Shown here: positions 1-11,914 of the stretch, piece by piece | Layout: every line of letters begins with the position of its first letter | Position numbering within the stretch: position 1 is the stretch's first letter | Origin: an uncultured Collinsella sp. | Lineage (GTDB): Bacteria > Actinomycetota > Coriobacteriia > Coriobacteriales > Coriobacteriaceae | Length of the DNA stretch: 50,276 bases | Assembly: GCA_905208635.1 (NCBI GenBank) | Contig: CAJLPX010000016.1 | Location: 1-50,276, forward strand | Direction: 5' to 3' | Notes under the pieces: model-generated | What the model was told of the DNA's origin: nothing | The model's input: the letters and a program-made list of their open reading frames with translations, nothing else | The model's database searches: none | Position numbers and translations under genes: made by a program

Positions 1-163
1 CGGGAACGGGACCGCCGCCCACGACCATCCAGTCGCCGACCTGCAGAACCCAACCAGTACCGATGATGGCACCGAAACCGATGGTGAAGAAGTTCCAGAG
101 CGAAAGCGTTTTCTTCATGCCGCCGTTACCTTCGACTGCAACTTCTGCGTTCTTGTCCGCCAT
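1..163 (-). CDS. APC-superfamily amino acid permease, N-terminal fragment
   Basis: Only the first 54 codons lie in the window; the gene continues off the left edge. The start ATG (complement of 161-163) follows an AGGAGGGG-type ribosome site. The N-terminus is short, charged and cytoplasmic, and leads into a first membrane segment containing FGAIIGTGW. This glycine-rich helix-1 motif, which lines the substrate site, is typical of amino acid/polyamine/organocation permeases. The fragment is too short to name a substrate. Carbamate kinase lies about 1.8 kb away on the same strand, but an oppositely oriented gene separates them, so a shared arginine-catabolism role is only a guess. Confidence 0.75.
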   Translation of the reverse strand, partial: MADKNAEVAVEGNGGMKKTLSLWNFFTIGFGAIIGTGWVLQVGDWMVVGGGPVP

Positions 164-524
164 TGTTCCCCTCCTTTCCTTATTGACGCCTCTTTGGCGT
201 CACCCCTTGCGCGGTCTGTTTTGCCGCGCGCTTTTATTTCGTGGCTTTAAGATACGGCCTTGGCACAGCAGCGCCGCTTGTGGCTCGACCGAAGGCAGAA
301 CTGCAAAACGAGCGGCGCCGTTTTTGGGACGAACGGCACGGTTTGCCGCTCATTGTTGTCGCCCGTCCGACGGGCGTACGCTCATCGGACGCATAGAGAG
401 ATGTTTTTGAGGCCGTGTGTTTTGCGCCTTTCGTACCGTTTACCGAGCTTTTGACGCTCGGACCCATTTGTTGCACATCTTTTTTGTAGGATAGACAGGT
501 TATACATGAGACAAGGCGGTACGA
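164..524. other. intergenic region between divergent genes
   Basis: This 361-bp stretch separates the leftward permease from the rightward C39-like gene and must hold both promoters. I see no convincing coding sequence, RNA gene or strong sigma-70 promoter in it. Confidence 0.5.
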
Positions 525-1559
525 ATGGCATACGGATACAACGACGGTGATCAACGGCGACAAAGCGTTCGCCTTGCTGGCCGCACCACGCCGACGCCCA
601 GAAGTGCCACGAGCAGCAATCCGCAACGCCCTCAAGAGCAACCCAGGCCTTCGTCTCGGCAGCAGACAAACGGAACACGGCAGAGTGGCCGTCCGAGCAC
701 GGGCACAAGCGCACAGCAAGATAGCCGCTTGGGCGCGCGCACTCGACAGCGCCAAGCCGAGGTTCCGCAACTGCGCCGCAACGGCGCACGTCAGCCCAGC
801 ATCCATATCAACCGCTTCTTTTCGCATCCCCAAGGCGGACGCGACGGCAAGCCCTACCGCTCGACATCGTTCGTGAATGCCCCCGCCCTGCCGGCTCGTC
901 GGCTTTGCTTCGCACTGTGCTCTATCCTCATCTGTCTGGTCTTTGTGCTTATGAGCTCCTGTATGTCCCACGGCTCGGCCGGTCTCGAGCCCACCGCCGA
1001 GGACAAGCTGCTCAAGGCCCCCGTCGCGCCCGGTTATTCTTTCGCCTTTTCGACCCCGCGCTCGCAATGGCAAGCCGGCACGATGCCCCATATCTATCAG
1101 ATCGACCCCGCGTGGTCGGAGTTGCCTTACGCCGGCGGCACCATCCGCCAAAATGCCTGCGGGCCTACGTGCCTCACCATGGTCTATATCTTTAAGACGG
1201 GACGCACCGATATGACTCCCGTCGATATGTGCGCGCTTTCCGAGGCAGGCAATTACGCCCCCACCGGTGCAACCGAATGGTCGTTTATGACGAACGGCGC
1301 GTGGCAGTTGGGACTTAACGGAACGGAGCTCCATAACGATCGCGACTCGATGACTCGGGCGCTGCGTTCGGGAGCGCCCGTCATCGCCGCCGTTCGGCCG
1401 GGCACCTTTACCAACGTGGGCCACTACATTGTGCTTTACGGTATTGACGACGCCGATCAGATTGAAGTCTTCGATCCCAACTCGGCCAGCCGCAGCGCCC
1501 GCCGCTGGGGCGTCGTAGAGGTCCTTAACGAAGTCGAAGCCATGTGGGCCTACTACTAG
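525..1559 (+). CDS. membrane-anchored C39-like cysteine peptidase-family protein
   Basis: 344 residues. The first ~115 are Arg/Gln/Pro-rich and look disordered and cytoplasmic. A single membrane segment (about 125-147) follows, then an extracytoplasmic domain. That domain carries a papain-like layout: Cys212 in NACGPTCLTM, His300 in VGHYIVLYG and Asp317 in DPNS, as in the C39-like (Peptidase_C39_2) family. Gln210 just before the Cys motif could be the oxyanion residue. Family members cleave peptides or act on cell-surface substrates; the substrate here is unknown. It is not fused to an ABC transporter, so it is not a bacteriocin-exporter peptidase. The ATG follows an AAGGCGG ribosome site. 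It stands alone. Confidence 0.8.
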   Translation: MAYGYNDGDQRRQSVRLAGRTTPTPRSATSSNPQRPQEQPRPSSRQQTNGTRQSGRPSTGTSAQQDSRLGARTRQRQAEVPQLRRNGARQPSIHINRFFSHPQGGRDGKPYRSTSFVNAPALPARRLCFALCSILICLVFVLMSSCMSHGSAGLEPTAEDKLLKAPVAPGYSFAFSTPRSQWQAGTMPHIYQIDPAWSELPYAGGTIRQNACGPTCLTMVYIFKTGRTDMTPVDMCALSEAGNYAPTGATEWSFMTNGAWQLGLNGTELHNDRDSMTRALRSGAPVIAAVRPGTFTNVGHYIVLYGIDDADQIEVFDPNSASRSARRWGVVEVLNEVEAMWAYY

Positions 1560-1570
1560 TCATTGGGCAC

Positions 1571-1885
1571 TCATTGGGGACAGGCTTAAATGAGTGGTCG
1601 TCGGGGACAGTCTTACGGACGCCGGCCGAGAGCAGACGAAAAGGGCCATCCCGAACTGCTTGGAACTGCTAGCACGGAAAGCGCATCCTGCTTTGGGGCC
1701 CAATAGCGGGATGCGCTTTCCGTTAGCGGCCCGTTTGGGAAACTGGGGGCCATTTTTCGGGCAAATTCCGGGATGTATTTTCCGGTTGAGGGCCCCGGGG
1801 AAACTGTGCCCCATTTTGGACGCTCATTGTGGGATGCACTTTCCGCAGTTGATTGGTGCTACTCATTTAAGTCTGTCCCCAATGA
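1571..1885. mobile_element. 315-bp inverted-repeat element (MITE-like), non-coding
   Basis: Bounded by 25-bp terminal inverted repeats at 1571-1595 and 1861-1885 that differ at one position. Between them are four copies of a 13-14 bp motif, consensus GGGATGCGCTTTCC, at 1676-1688 (reverse), 1708-1721, 1770-1783 and 1831-1844. No transposase is present; the open frames across it look repeat-derived. Structure seen: terminal inverted repeats plus an internal repeat array. That it is a non-autonomous element mobilised in trans, for example by a REP-associated tyrosine transposase, is inference. Confidence 0.5.
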
Positions 1886-1994
1886 CTACCGATAGCAAAA
1901 GCCCCGCAGTCGGAGCGGACTGCAGGGCTCATGAAGAGAGGCTAGTTTGTGGGCGCTTTGCCTGGCGCCCACGGGAGAGGCAACGGAGTAGGGA

Positions 1995-2957
1995 CTACTC
2001 GTGGATGCGGGTACCGGAGAGGCCGGCCATGGTCTCGGCGGCCTTGTCCAGGGCGCCGATGATGCAGGTGCGGCCCTTGCGGGAGCGGGCGAACTTGATG
2101 GCGGCGCGGACCTTGGGCTCCATGGAGCCCTTGCCGAACTGACCCTCGTCGGCCAGACGCTCGGCCTCGTCGGCGGTGAGGTCCTCGAGCTCCTCCTGGT
2201 TGGGCTTGCCAAAGTTGATGGCGACATGCTCAACGGCGGTCAGCAGGAACAGAACGTCGGCGTCGCAGTCCTCAGCCAGCAGCTCGCCGCCCAGGTCCTT
2301 GTCGATGACGGCGGGAACGCCCTTGTAGCAGCCCTTGTTCTCGTAGTCGCGGACGACGGGGATGCCGCCGCCACCGCAGGCGATGACGATGAACTCGTTG
2401 TCGAGCAGGTTGAGGATGGAGTCGGCCTCGACGATCTTCTTGGGATCGGGAGAGGCGACGACGCGACGCCAGCCGCGGCCGGAATCCTCGACGAAGACCT
2501 TGGAGGGATCCTCGGCCATGAACTCCTTGGCCTGCTCCTCGGTGTAGAAGGGGCCGATCGGCTTGGTCGGGTTCTTGAACGCGGGATCGTCGGGATCGCA
2601 CTCGATCTGGGTGACGACGGTGGCGGCGTGCCAACGCTTATAGCGCTTGTGCATCTCGCGGCCGATGCCCTGCTGCAGGTGGTAGCCGATGTAGCCCTGG
2701 GACATGGCGCCGCACTCGGGCAGCGGCATCTCGGGGGTGCCGATGGCATCGTGGGCAGCAGCGAAGGCGTTCTGGATCATGCCGACCTGCGGGCCGTTGC
2801 CGTGGGTGATGATGATCTCGTTGCCCTGCTCGATAAGACCAAGGAGAGCGTGGGCGGTGTTGCTCACGGCCTCGATCTGCTCGACGGGGTTGTTGCCGAG
2901 GGCGTTGCCGCCGAGGGCGACGACAATACGATCGGGCTTGCCAAGAGGCTTAGACAT
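1995..2957 (-). CDS. arcC: carbamate kinase
   Basis: 320 residues, the usual family length. It interconverts carbamoyl phosphate plus ADP with carbamate plus ATP. In fermenting anaerobes it usually provides ATP as the last step of arginine deiminase or agmatine/allantoin breakdown, in the cytoplasm. Family landmarks: VALGGNALGN near the N-terminus, THGNGPQVG (substrate loop), CGGGGIPV in the middle and DKDLGGE after it. The start chosen is the ATG giving MSKPLGKPD, preceded by AAAGGA at good spacing; an upstream in-frame codon would add 12 unlikely residues. No arginine deiminase or ornithine transcarbamylase gene is adjacent, so the source of its carbamoyl phosphate cannot be read from this window. 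Confidence 0.95.
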   Translation of the reverse strand: MSKPLGKPDRIVVALGGNALGNNPVEQIEAVSNTAHALLGLIEQGNEIIITHGNGPQVGMIQNAFAAAHDAIGTPEMPLPECGAMSQGYIGYHLQQGIGREMHKRYKRWHAATVVTQIECDPDDPAFKNPTKPIGPFYTEEQAKEFMAEDPSKVFVEDSGRGWRRVVASPDPKKIVEADSILNLLDNEFIVIACGGGGIPVVRDYENKGCYKGVPAVIDKDLGGELLAEDCDADVLFLLTAVEHVAINFGKPNQEELEDLTADEAERLADEGQFGKGSMEPKVRAAIKFARSRKGRTCIIGALDKAAETMAGLSGTRIHE

Positions 2958-3323
2958 TGCTGGAATCCTTTCTGTAAAAGGCCTACAACCCATTAATAAC
3001 CCGCGTCCGTGCGATACGCGAGTTTATTAAGGTTTATATTCTCTTTATCGCTCATTTTATTCATTTTGAAAATACCTAAGCGGCGAACGGTCGATTTTAC
3101 CCGCTCAGCGTAAAGAAGCCCAGTTCAGGCATATCTACGCCATTTACGTGCAACTTTATTTAAATAGAGCAGGGATTAGACCAGATTATGCAAACTATAT
3201 CTTTGCTAAACACAAAACGGACAGCGCAATATCTTACTCGCACTATACGCGATTCTATACATTAATTTGACGAGTATGCACCCCTGCAAAAACATGGGGC
3301 TTTTCATCCAACATAAGGGATAG
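2958..3323. other. AT-rich intergenic region upstream of arcC
   Basis: About 365 bp, clearly AT-richer than its surroundings, and it should contain the leftward arcC promoter. I see no gene. A weak short hairpin with a following T-run occurs near 3281-3306, but its stem is too short to call a terminator. Confidence 0.4.
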
Positions 3324-3542
3324 CCGATCGCGCTTCACCCCGCGGCAAGCGACTGCGAGTTCGCAGTATGGAACTTTACCGTCGGCTTCTGCATGAACGC
3401 TGCCGACGCCCTTTCGCTCCTGCGCGCCCAAGCAGCCGAGAACGCTAACGGCGCCACTGTCAACCTGGCCACCCTCAACAACGGCGCCGCCAGCCTTTTC
3501 GCAAAGTACCGTGCTGGTTCGCTGGCTTTGAGGCCTAAGTGA
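3324..3542 (+). pseudogene. 3' remnant of an unidentified gene
   Basis: A 72-codon open stretch without a ribosome site. It is bounded upstream by an in-frame stop (3321-3323) and ends at TGA 3540-3542. Its translation has ordinary protein composition, ending in segments such as ANGATVNLATLNNGAASLF and AKYRAGSLALRPK. This suggests the carboxy-terminal tail of a gene whose 5' part is lost. I do not recognise the family. The ATPase gene and its AT-rich repeats begin directly after it, which fits an insertion or deletion junction. Confidence 0.35.
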
Positions 3543-3547
3543 GCTTT

Positions 3548-3642
3548 GCTATTTGCCAATTTTTGTATGATTTGGGTCAAATCTATTTGTCAATTTTTGT
3601 ATGATTAGGGGCAAATCTATTTGCCAATTTTTGTCAATGAGG
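3548..3642 (+). repeat. AT-rich tandem repeats in front of the AAA/DUF4143 gene
   Basis: Three direct copies of a roughly 36-bp unit beginning ATTTGCCAATTTTTG. The first two continue TATGATT..GG(T/G)CAAATCT; the third is cut short by the ATPase ribosome site. The array lies immediately upstream of the ATG at 3650. The position suggests a promoter/operator array, possibly bound by the gene's own product or a partner; this is inference. Confidence 0.6.
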
Positions 3643-3649
3643 TGTTTTA

Positions 3650-5011
3650 ATGCTACGCCGCAAGGTCACTGATAGGCTTTTGAGCTGGAAGAATAACTCC
3701 CATAAGGCCCTGCTTGTTACCGGTGCGCGTCAGATTGGCAAGAGCTATGCGATTCGCGCGTTTGGAAAGAGCAACTACGCTTCGTATTATGAGGTCAATC
3801 TGCTACTTGATGCCGAGGCAAGAGACGTACTTGTTGGCGCTAAGAACTCCATTGACTTCATCAACCGTGTGGCCCTTCTTGCGGATGCACCGCTTGTTGA
3901 AGGAGACACGCTTATCTTCGTCGATGAGATTCAGGAGTATCCGCAGATCGTTACACTTATGAAGGCGCTGGTCGAGGACGGACGCTTTAGCTATGTCTTC
4001 TCGGGGTCTATGCTTGGGACTGAGTTTAAGGGGATCTCTTCTTTCCCGGTGGGGTATGTCGAGCACATTGTTATGCGGCCAATGGATTTTGAAGAGTTTT
4101 GTTGGGCAAACAGCATCAGCGAGAATGTGCTTGCAGACATCCGCAGCTGCCTTGTCGAGAGGCGTCCCGTCGAAAATTTTATTCATGAGGCGATGCTCAA
4201 AAACTTTAGAGCTTATATCGTTTGCGGCGGCATGCCGGAGGTCGTTCAGAACTATATCGATTCGGGCTATTCGCTCGTGAGAACGCGTGAGCTTCAAATT
4301 CAGCTAGTCGATCAGTACAAAAGCGATATCTCTAAATATGCATCGACTCGAGCGTTTAACGTTCGCTCCATTTTCGAGCAAATTCCCGTTCAGCTTGAGG
4401 CGGAGTCCCATCGCTTTATCGTCTCGTCTCTAGGCGAGGGAGCTCGTCTTCAAAAATACGAGCAGGATTTCCTATGGCTGGTGAACGCAGGCGTTGGATT
4501 GATGGTCCCCCAGGTGACGGAGGCACGAAGTCCTCTCAAGAGGACGGAGAAAACGACGGCCTTTAAACTATACGAGTCCGATACAGGTATGCTCGCATCG
4601 CGGTATCCCGGCAGCACGGCACGCGCCGTCTACCTTGACATGAAAACCCCCAACCTCGGCGGCCTCTATGAGAACGTGGTCGCACAGGAACTCGTTGCCC
4701 TCGGAGCAGATACGTGGTACTACCAAACGCGTGAGGTCGGTGAAGTCGACTTTGTAATCGAAGGTGCCCGCGGGCATGTTGTCCCAATCGAAGTCAAATC
4801 GGGCAAGAAAGTTCGAGCACATGCAGCCCTCGACCGTTTGATGAGTGTGGGCGAGTACAAAATTCCCGAGGCCGTTGTGCTGAGCCACGAAAACCTTTGC
4901 AAAGAGGGCAAGATCCTTTACGTTCCAATCTATATGACATTCTGTCTCGATGAGTTTATGGAAAAGGACGACCCCAACAACGATTTCTCGTTTGCACCCA
5001 TATCTCTCTAG
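3650..5011 (+). CDS. AAA+ ATP-binding protein with C-terminal DUF4143 domain
   Basis: 453 residues. Walker A GARQIGKS is at 25-32 and Walker B TLIFVDEIQE around 87-96, as in the AAA_14 type. The C-terminal DUF4143 region has a PD-(D/E)XK-like signature: EVDFVIEG near 364 followed by VPIEVKSGKK about 15 residues later. Such proteins are scattered, horizontally mobile stand-alone ATPases of unknown cellular role; a nuclease or defence/selfish-element role has been suggested for some but is not established. The start has a GAGG site. The gene is flanked by a gene remnant, AT-rich repeats and hairpin repeats, so it is probably a recent arrival. Confidence 0.85.
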   Translation: MLRRKVTDRLLSWKNNSHKALLVTGARQIGKSYAIRAFGKSNYASYYEVNLLLDAEARDVLVGAKNSIDFINRVALLADAPLVEGDTLIFVDEIQEYPQIVTLMKALVEDGRFSYVFSGSMLGTEFKGISSFPVGYVEHIVMRPMDFEEFCWANSISENVLADIRSCLVERRPVENFIHEAMLKNFRAYIVCGGMPEVVQNYIDSGYSLVRTRELQIQLVDQYKSDISKYASTRAFNVRSIFEQIPVQLEAESHRFIVSSLGEGARLQKYEQDFLWLVNAGVGLMVPQVTEARSPLKRTEKTTAFKLYESDTGMLASRYPGSTARAVYLDMKTPNLGGLYENVVAQELVALGADTWYYQTREVGEVDFVIEGARGHVVPIEVKSGKKVRAHAALDRLMSVGEYKIPEAVVLSHENLCKEGKILYVPIYMTFCLDEFMEKDDPNNDFSFAPISL

Positions 5012-5041
5012 GTCATCTGAGTCCGCAAGCCAGCCCCCACG

Positions 5042-5250
5042 CCCAAAGTACTGCGCCTTTCGCGCCAAAGGCGCGAAACAGCAAGGGGATAGAAGGCAGC
5101 GACAACCAACTCCCCCACTATGCCCAAAGTGCTGCGATGTTTCGCGCAAAGCGCGAAACAGCACTGGGGCAGCAGAAGGCCACAATCAGCTAGCCCTCCA
5201 TGCCCAAAGTGGCGCGTGGTTTCGCGGCCACGCCGCGAAACAGCGACCGG
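5042..5250. repeat. cluster of three REP-like hairpin repeats
   Basis: Three units spaced about 80 bp apart, each made of CCCAAAGT.(C)GCG followed by a perfect hairpin with TTTCGCG/CGCGAAA arms and then CAGC. The hairpins are at 5058-5078 (9-bp arms), 5140-5158 (8-bp arms) and 5220-5240 (9-bp arms). The arm sequences differ between units but stay complementary: ..CGCGCC/GGCGCG.., ..CGCGC/GCGCG.., ..CGCGGC/GCCGCG... This compensatory variation indicates that the structure is what is kept. Confidence 0.75.
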
Positions 5251-5311
5251 GACAAGGCACCCCCACAGCCACGTCCTTCATTCAGCCCCACAATCCGAGG
5301 ACGTAGTCGTA

Positions 5312-5436
5312 GCAGGATCTGAGGGCTAACCTTCGCGGACACTCCGCAGGACGAAAGAACCCCCGTCGCACGTAGTGCGCAGCGGGGGTTCTTTCATGTC
5401 CGAGGACGTCCGCGAAGGTCAGCCCTCAGATCCTGC
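5312..5436. terminator. long nested palindrome containing the nifJ terminator
   Basis: The inner hairpin at 5353-5395 (GAAAGAACCCCCG..CGGGGGTTCTTTC) has the shape of a bidirectional intrinsic terminator and lies just downstream of the nifJ stop. It is enclosed by an outer pair of 29-bp arms at 5312-5340 and 5408-5436 that match at 28 of 29 positions. The whole 125-bp unit could extrude as a cruciform or form a very long RNA stem. Confidence 0.8.
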
Positions 5437-5446
5437 GGTGGGAGAC

Positions 5447-8986
<3,540 letters not shown>

Positions 8987-9393
8987 ATACCCCTCTCCTC
9001 TCATATAGGTATACAGGCCCCGGCGATCGCCGGGATGTTGGCGTGATGGGATTTTCGCTGTTGCTTCCAATCATCTGGCAGGCAGGCTCAGCAGCAGGTA
9101 CATAGCGTGGAGAGAAGGCATGCCGAGGCGAGGAGGGCTGCACGCGCTCCACAAGCCCAGCTACCCGTCTTGCACATGACCGAGCGCCGCAAAGGCCGCA
9201 TGCCGGATGCTCCCGGGCACGCCCCGGCGATGGGAAGCGCCCGCAACGGAAATCCGCATGCGGGTTTATTGTACCCCGCCGTCAAGTGTAATTTCGGCAA
9301 ATATAGGCGGGCGGTAAAGGTTTACCTTGGGTGACCATCAAGGGCAAAATTGATCCTTCCGTCACCGAGGGACCAAATGGCAGCTGCGGTGAA
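8987..9393. other. intergenic region upstream of nifJ
   Basis: About 400 bp that should hold the leftward nifJ promoter and leader. It shows no convincing gene; short open frames here lack ribosome sites and have unnatural composition. Confidence 0.4.
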
Positions 9394-9444
9394 ATAGGAA
9401 CTGTTTTTGCCGGCCGTAGCCTTAAACAGCCCCTATTTCACCGC
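9394..9444. repeat. 51-bp inverted repeat downstream of FHA fragment
   Basis: Arms GCGGTGAAATAGGAACTGTT and AACAGCCCCTATTTCACCGC differ only by two positions that still pair as G-U in RNA. It lies immediately 3' of the leftward FHA fragment. It could act as its terminator, although no clear T-run follows, or be an interspersed palindromic repeat. Confidence 0.6.
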
Positions 9445-9463
9445 AACTTATTTAGGAGATGAG

Positions 9464-9958
9464 TCAGAGGGCGCCGAGGAGGATGGCGTAGGTTGTGGAT
9501 TCTCCGAGCTTGAGCTCGTCACCGGGGTTGAGCTGGGCGGAGCGGCCGGGCTCGACCTGGGTGCAGACGTTCGTCGCGTCGTTTACCACCACGGTTCCGT
9601 TGGTGGACGACAGGTCCTCAACGTACCAGACATTTTGGTCATCGCACCACACGTGGGCATGGCGAGCCGAAACGTCATCGCCCACATCGGTGATGCCGCC
9701 CTCCCCCGTTGCCAGCGCGCCGATCTCGACGCCTTCCTCACTCGGCTGAATCCAGCGCGGGACGCTCACCGCGTAGCCGTTTTGCACGCGCAGCAGTCCC
9801 AGCGGATGCGCCGGCGCGACCTCGTGCTCGCCCGACTTGGAACCAAGGCGGGCGTGAGAGCAAACGGCATAGGGAACGAATCTTGCGGATGTACTCCTCG
9901 ACGTCAGGCAGGTAAGCCCCACGAAGTCACCGGGGAGGCCCAAGCGGCCCGGCACCAC
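9464..9958 (-). pseudogene. truncated copy of FHA-domain gene (3' end only)
   Basis: The last 119 residues align without gaps to the carboxy-terminal FHA domain of the gene at 16134-17072, with about 15 differences counted by eye. The FHA signatures DVSARHAHVWC and LSSTNGTVVV are intact. Similarity stops near 9835; the remaining upstream 40 codons of open frame look unrelated and there is no good ribosome site. The N-terminal ~190 residues of the full gene are missing. This is therefore a decayed partial duplicate, or the 3' end left when an insertion or rearrangement separated it from its gene body. It forms the left boundary of the AT-richer accessory segment. Confidence 0.75.
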
Positions 9959-10386
9959 TTCCAGATTCTGACCAGGGCGAGTCGTTCGCCGGTGGCTGAA
10001 GGCTCGCTCCCACCCAAAAGGGGAGATTCGCGTTGTTCCCCAATCGCTCTCGCATCTTTCATTTTGCTCGAGGTGGGCTATAAAAACTTTCCTGGTGAAA
10101 GGCGGCGATTGGTTTCCTTTCTTTCTAGAGGAGCGCGCCTGTAATCTGTTTTCATCCTAAATCAAGTTGAGATCGGACCTTCCAGAGGCAAGTCGACTCA
10201 AACTGCGAGGCTCCATGTTGGAATAAAGAGCGCTGTCGAAGTGCCAACAACACAAAGCTTGCCAGTCTCAAATAGAACCTTTTGGGAGTCCGATTGGGCC
10301 GCACACCGAATCCCCGCTGGTGGTTTTTTATAGCTGCGTAACAATAAACAAGGTTAGTGCCAGTCCAGCATGAAATTGAGGAACGT
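9959..10386. other. intergenic region upstream of radical SAM gene
   Basis: About 430 bp in which GC falls from the chromosomal level to the lower level of the accessory segment. It should contain the rightward promoter of the radical SAM gene. I found no additional precursor peptide and no clear -35/-10 pair. Confidence 0.4.
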
Positions 10387-11745
10387 ATGCATTTTTTCTC
10401 AGTAAGTGATCGTCGTTACTGCTTCGATGAGGTCACTCGCAATTGCTTTCAGGTTGACCAAGCATCAGAAGATGCGCTTCGCATATTTGAAGCATCGGGA
10501 AGAACGGTCAACTCGAAGTTGCTAACAAAGTCACTTGCTGCGAAAGGCTACGACCAAACGACCATAGCAGAACTTGAAGACGACATTGATGAGTATCAAC
10601 GATTGTCTGAGCGGACTTTCTTAACAAAAGACACGCCTCGAAAACTTAGATCCATCGAACTCCACGTTTCACATGCATGCAACCTTGGTTGTAGTTACTG
10701 TTTTGCCGGTAAAGGAGATTATGGAACGTCTCCTCTGCTGATGACAGACGAGATAGCCTTCAAGGCGGTCGACTACCTCGTCGCAAGTTCATCGGAAAAC
10801 GAAACGCTTGCAATCGTCTTTTTTGGTGGGGAACCCATGATTAACGAGCCGCTGATATGGAAAACGGTCGACTATTCAAAAAGAATATACCCCAATAGAA
10901 ACTTTACCTATTCTATTACGACCAACGGAACGCTTTTGAATGACACTGCTGTGAATTCTTTCAAGGAGCACGGGTTTTCTGTTCTGATTAGTCTCGATGG
11001 TACAGGATGCAAGCACGATGCATCGCGCCCGTACAAGACGGGAGGCGGCTCTTTCTCCGATATCGACAAAAACGTTCGTCGTTTTTCCGAGTCGTTCCCC
11101 TTCGGCGCAAGAGCGACCTTAACAAATAATAACTGTAACCTTGTTGAAGACTATCTTCAGTTTAAAGAGATGGGCTTCAGAAGGATTTACTTCTCGCCCG
11201 TGAGCTCATTCGATGAGAATATCAAACTCGACGAACACTCATTAAACAAAATCAGGGCGGGCCTAATAGATTTGGCGGATCAATATCTCAAACAGATTGA
11301 TCAAGGGGAAAAGCCCTTGTTTAGAACATTGAAAACTGCAGTTGATTTGATTATGAGCAACAGGATCGCCTTTGTCGGATGCGGGGCTGGCAGGCGTTTT
11401 ATTTCCGTGACTCCCGAAGGGGACGTATACCCCTGTCACAGGTTTGTCGGGATGATGCGATTCAAAATGGGCAACATCGTCACCGGAATTGACGAAACTA
11501 GGTATATTGAAAACTGGAGTCAGGGTGTCGAAAAAAGAATTGACTGTACGGACTGTTGGGCTCGGTCTTTCTGTGGTGGGGGCTGTAGCTGGGAGGCTGC
11601 AGACGAGCACGGCTACTTGCCCAAGAGTCTACACCCTGCATCATGTGAATATAGAAAAATGTGCTACGAGATGGCTTTTGACCTTATTTCCCGCCACTCA
11701 TCTTCGCAGGAGAAAAATCAACGAGAAGCTACTGTATCGGAATAA
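10387..11745 (+). CDS. radical SAM/SPASM peptide maturase (putative ranthipeptide-type thioether synthase)
   Basis: 452 residues. The N-terminal ~90 look like a peptide-recognition region preceding the radical SAM core. The SAM cluster motif is C98-NLG-C102-SY-C105, followed by FFGGEP (SAM-binding). The C-terminal SPASM domain has CGAGRRF..DVYPC, then CTDCWARSFCGGGC (CX2CX5CX3C) and later Cys residues, enough for two auxiliary 4Fe-4S clusters. Known relatives cross-link Cys thiols to carbon atoms in ribosomal peptides (sactipeptide, ranthipeptide and SCIFF maturases). Two Cys/Asp-rich small peptides follow directly on the same strand and are the likely substrates. The start chosen is ATG 10387 with GAGG 5 nt upstream; a GTG 30 bp earlier is possible. 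GC is lower than in the neighbouring housekeeping genes. Confidence 0.85.
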   Translation: MHFFSVSDRRYCFDEVTRNCFQVDQASEDALRIFEASGRTVNSKLLTKSLAAKGYDQTTIAELEDDIDEYQRLSERTFLTKDTPRKLRSIELHVSHACNLGCSYCFAGKGDYGTSPLLMTDEIAFKAVDYLVASSSENETLAIVFFGGEPMINEPLIWKTVDYSKRIYPNRNFTYSITTNGTLLNDTAVNSFKEHGFSVLISLDGTGCKHDASRPYKTGGGSFSDIDKNVRRFSESFPFGARATLTNNNCNLVEDYLQFKEMGFRRIYFSPVSSFDENIKLDEHSLNKIRAGLIDLADQYLKQIDQGEKPLFRTLKTAVDLIMSNRIAFVGCGAGRRFISVTPEGDVYPCHRFVGMMRFKMGNIVTGIDETRYIENWSQGVEKRIDCTDCWARSFCGGGCSWEAADEHGYLPKSLHPASCEYRKMCYEMAFDLISRHSSSQEKNQREATVSE

Positions 11746-11914
11746 GCGGTTCAGCGCATTGCTGTCACCATTGTGGAGGTGTTCGTTCTTCTGATTACCG
11801 TCTGCGAAGCTTATTGCTACGTTCGCCGAAACCATTCTAGAAATATGGTGAACTAGACATCTTGGTTTGTTATACACAATATTGAGGTTTTTCTGCACTC
11901 AAAGGGAGGTAGTC

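Noticed and set aside
1594..2142. 182-codon open frame across the inverted-repeat element
   Set aside because: Repeat-derived peptide (GMRFP, GCIFR, GMHFP recurring) that runs into antisense arcC; not a protein family.
2001..2996. 331-codon open frame antisense to arcC
   Set aside because: Same codon-bias shadow; repetitive GDDD/LGG composition and no family motif.
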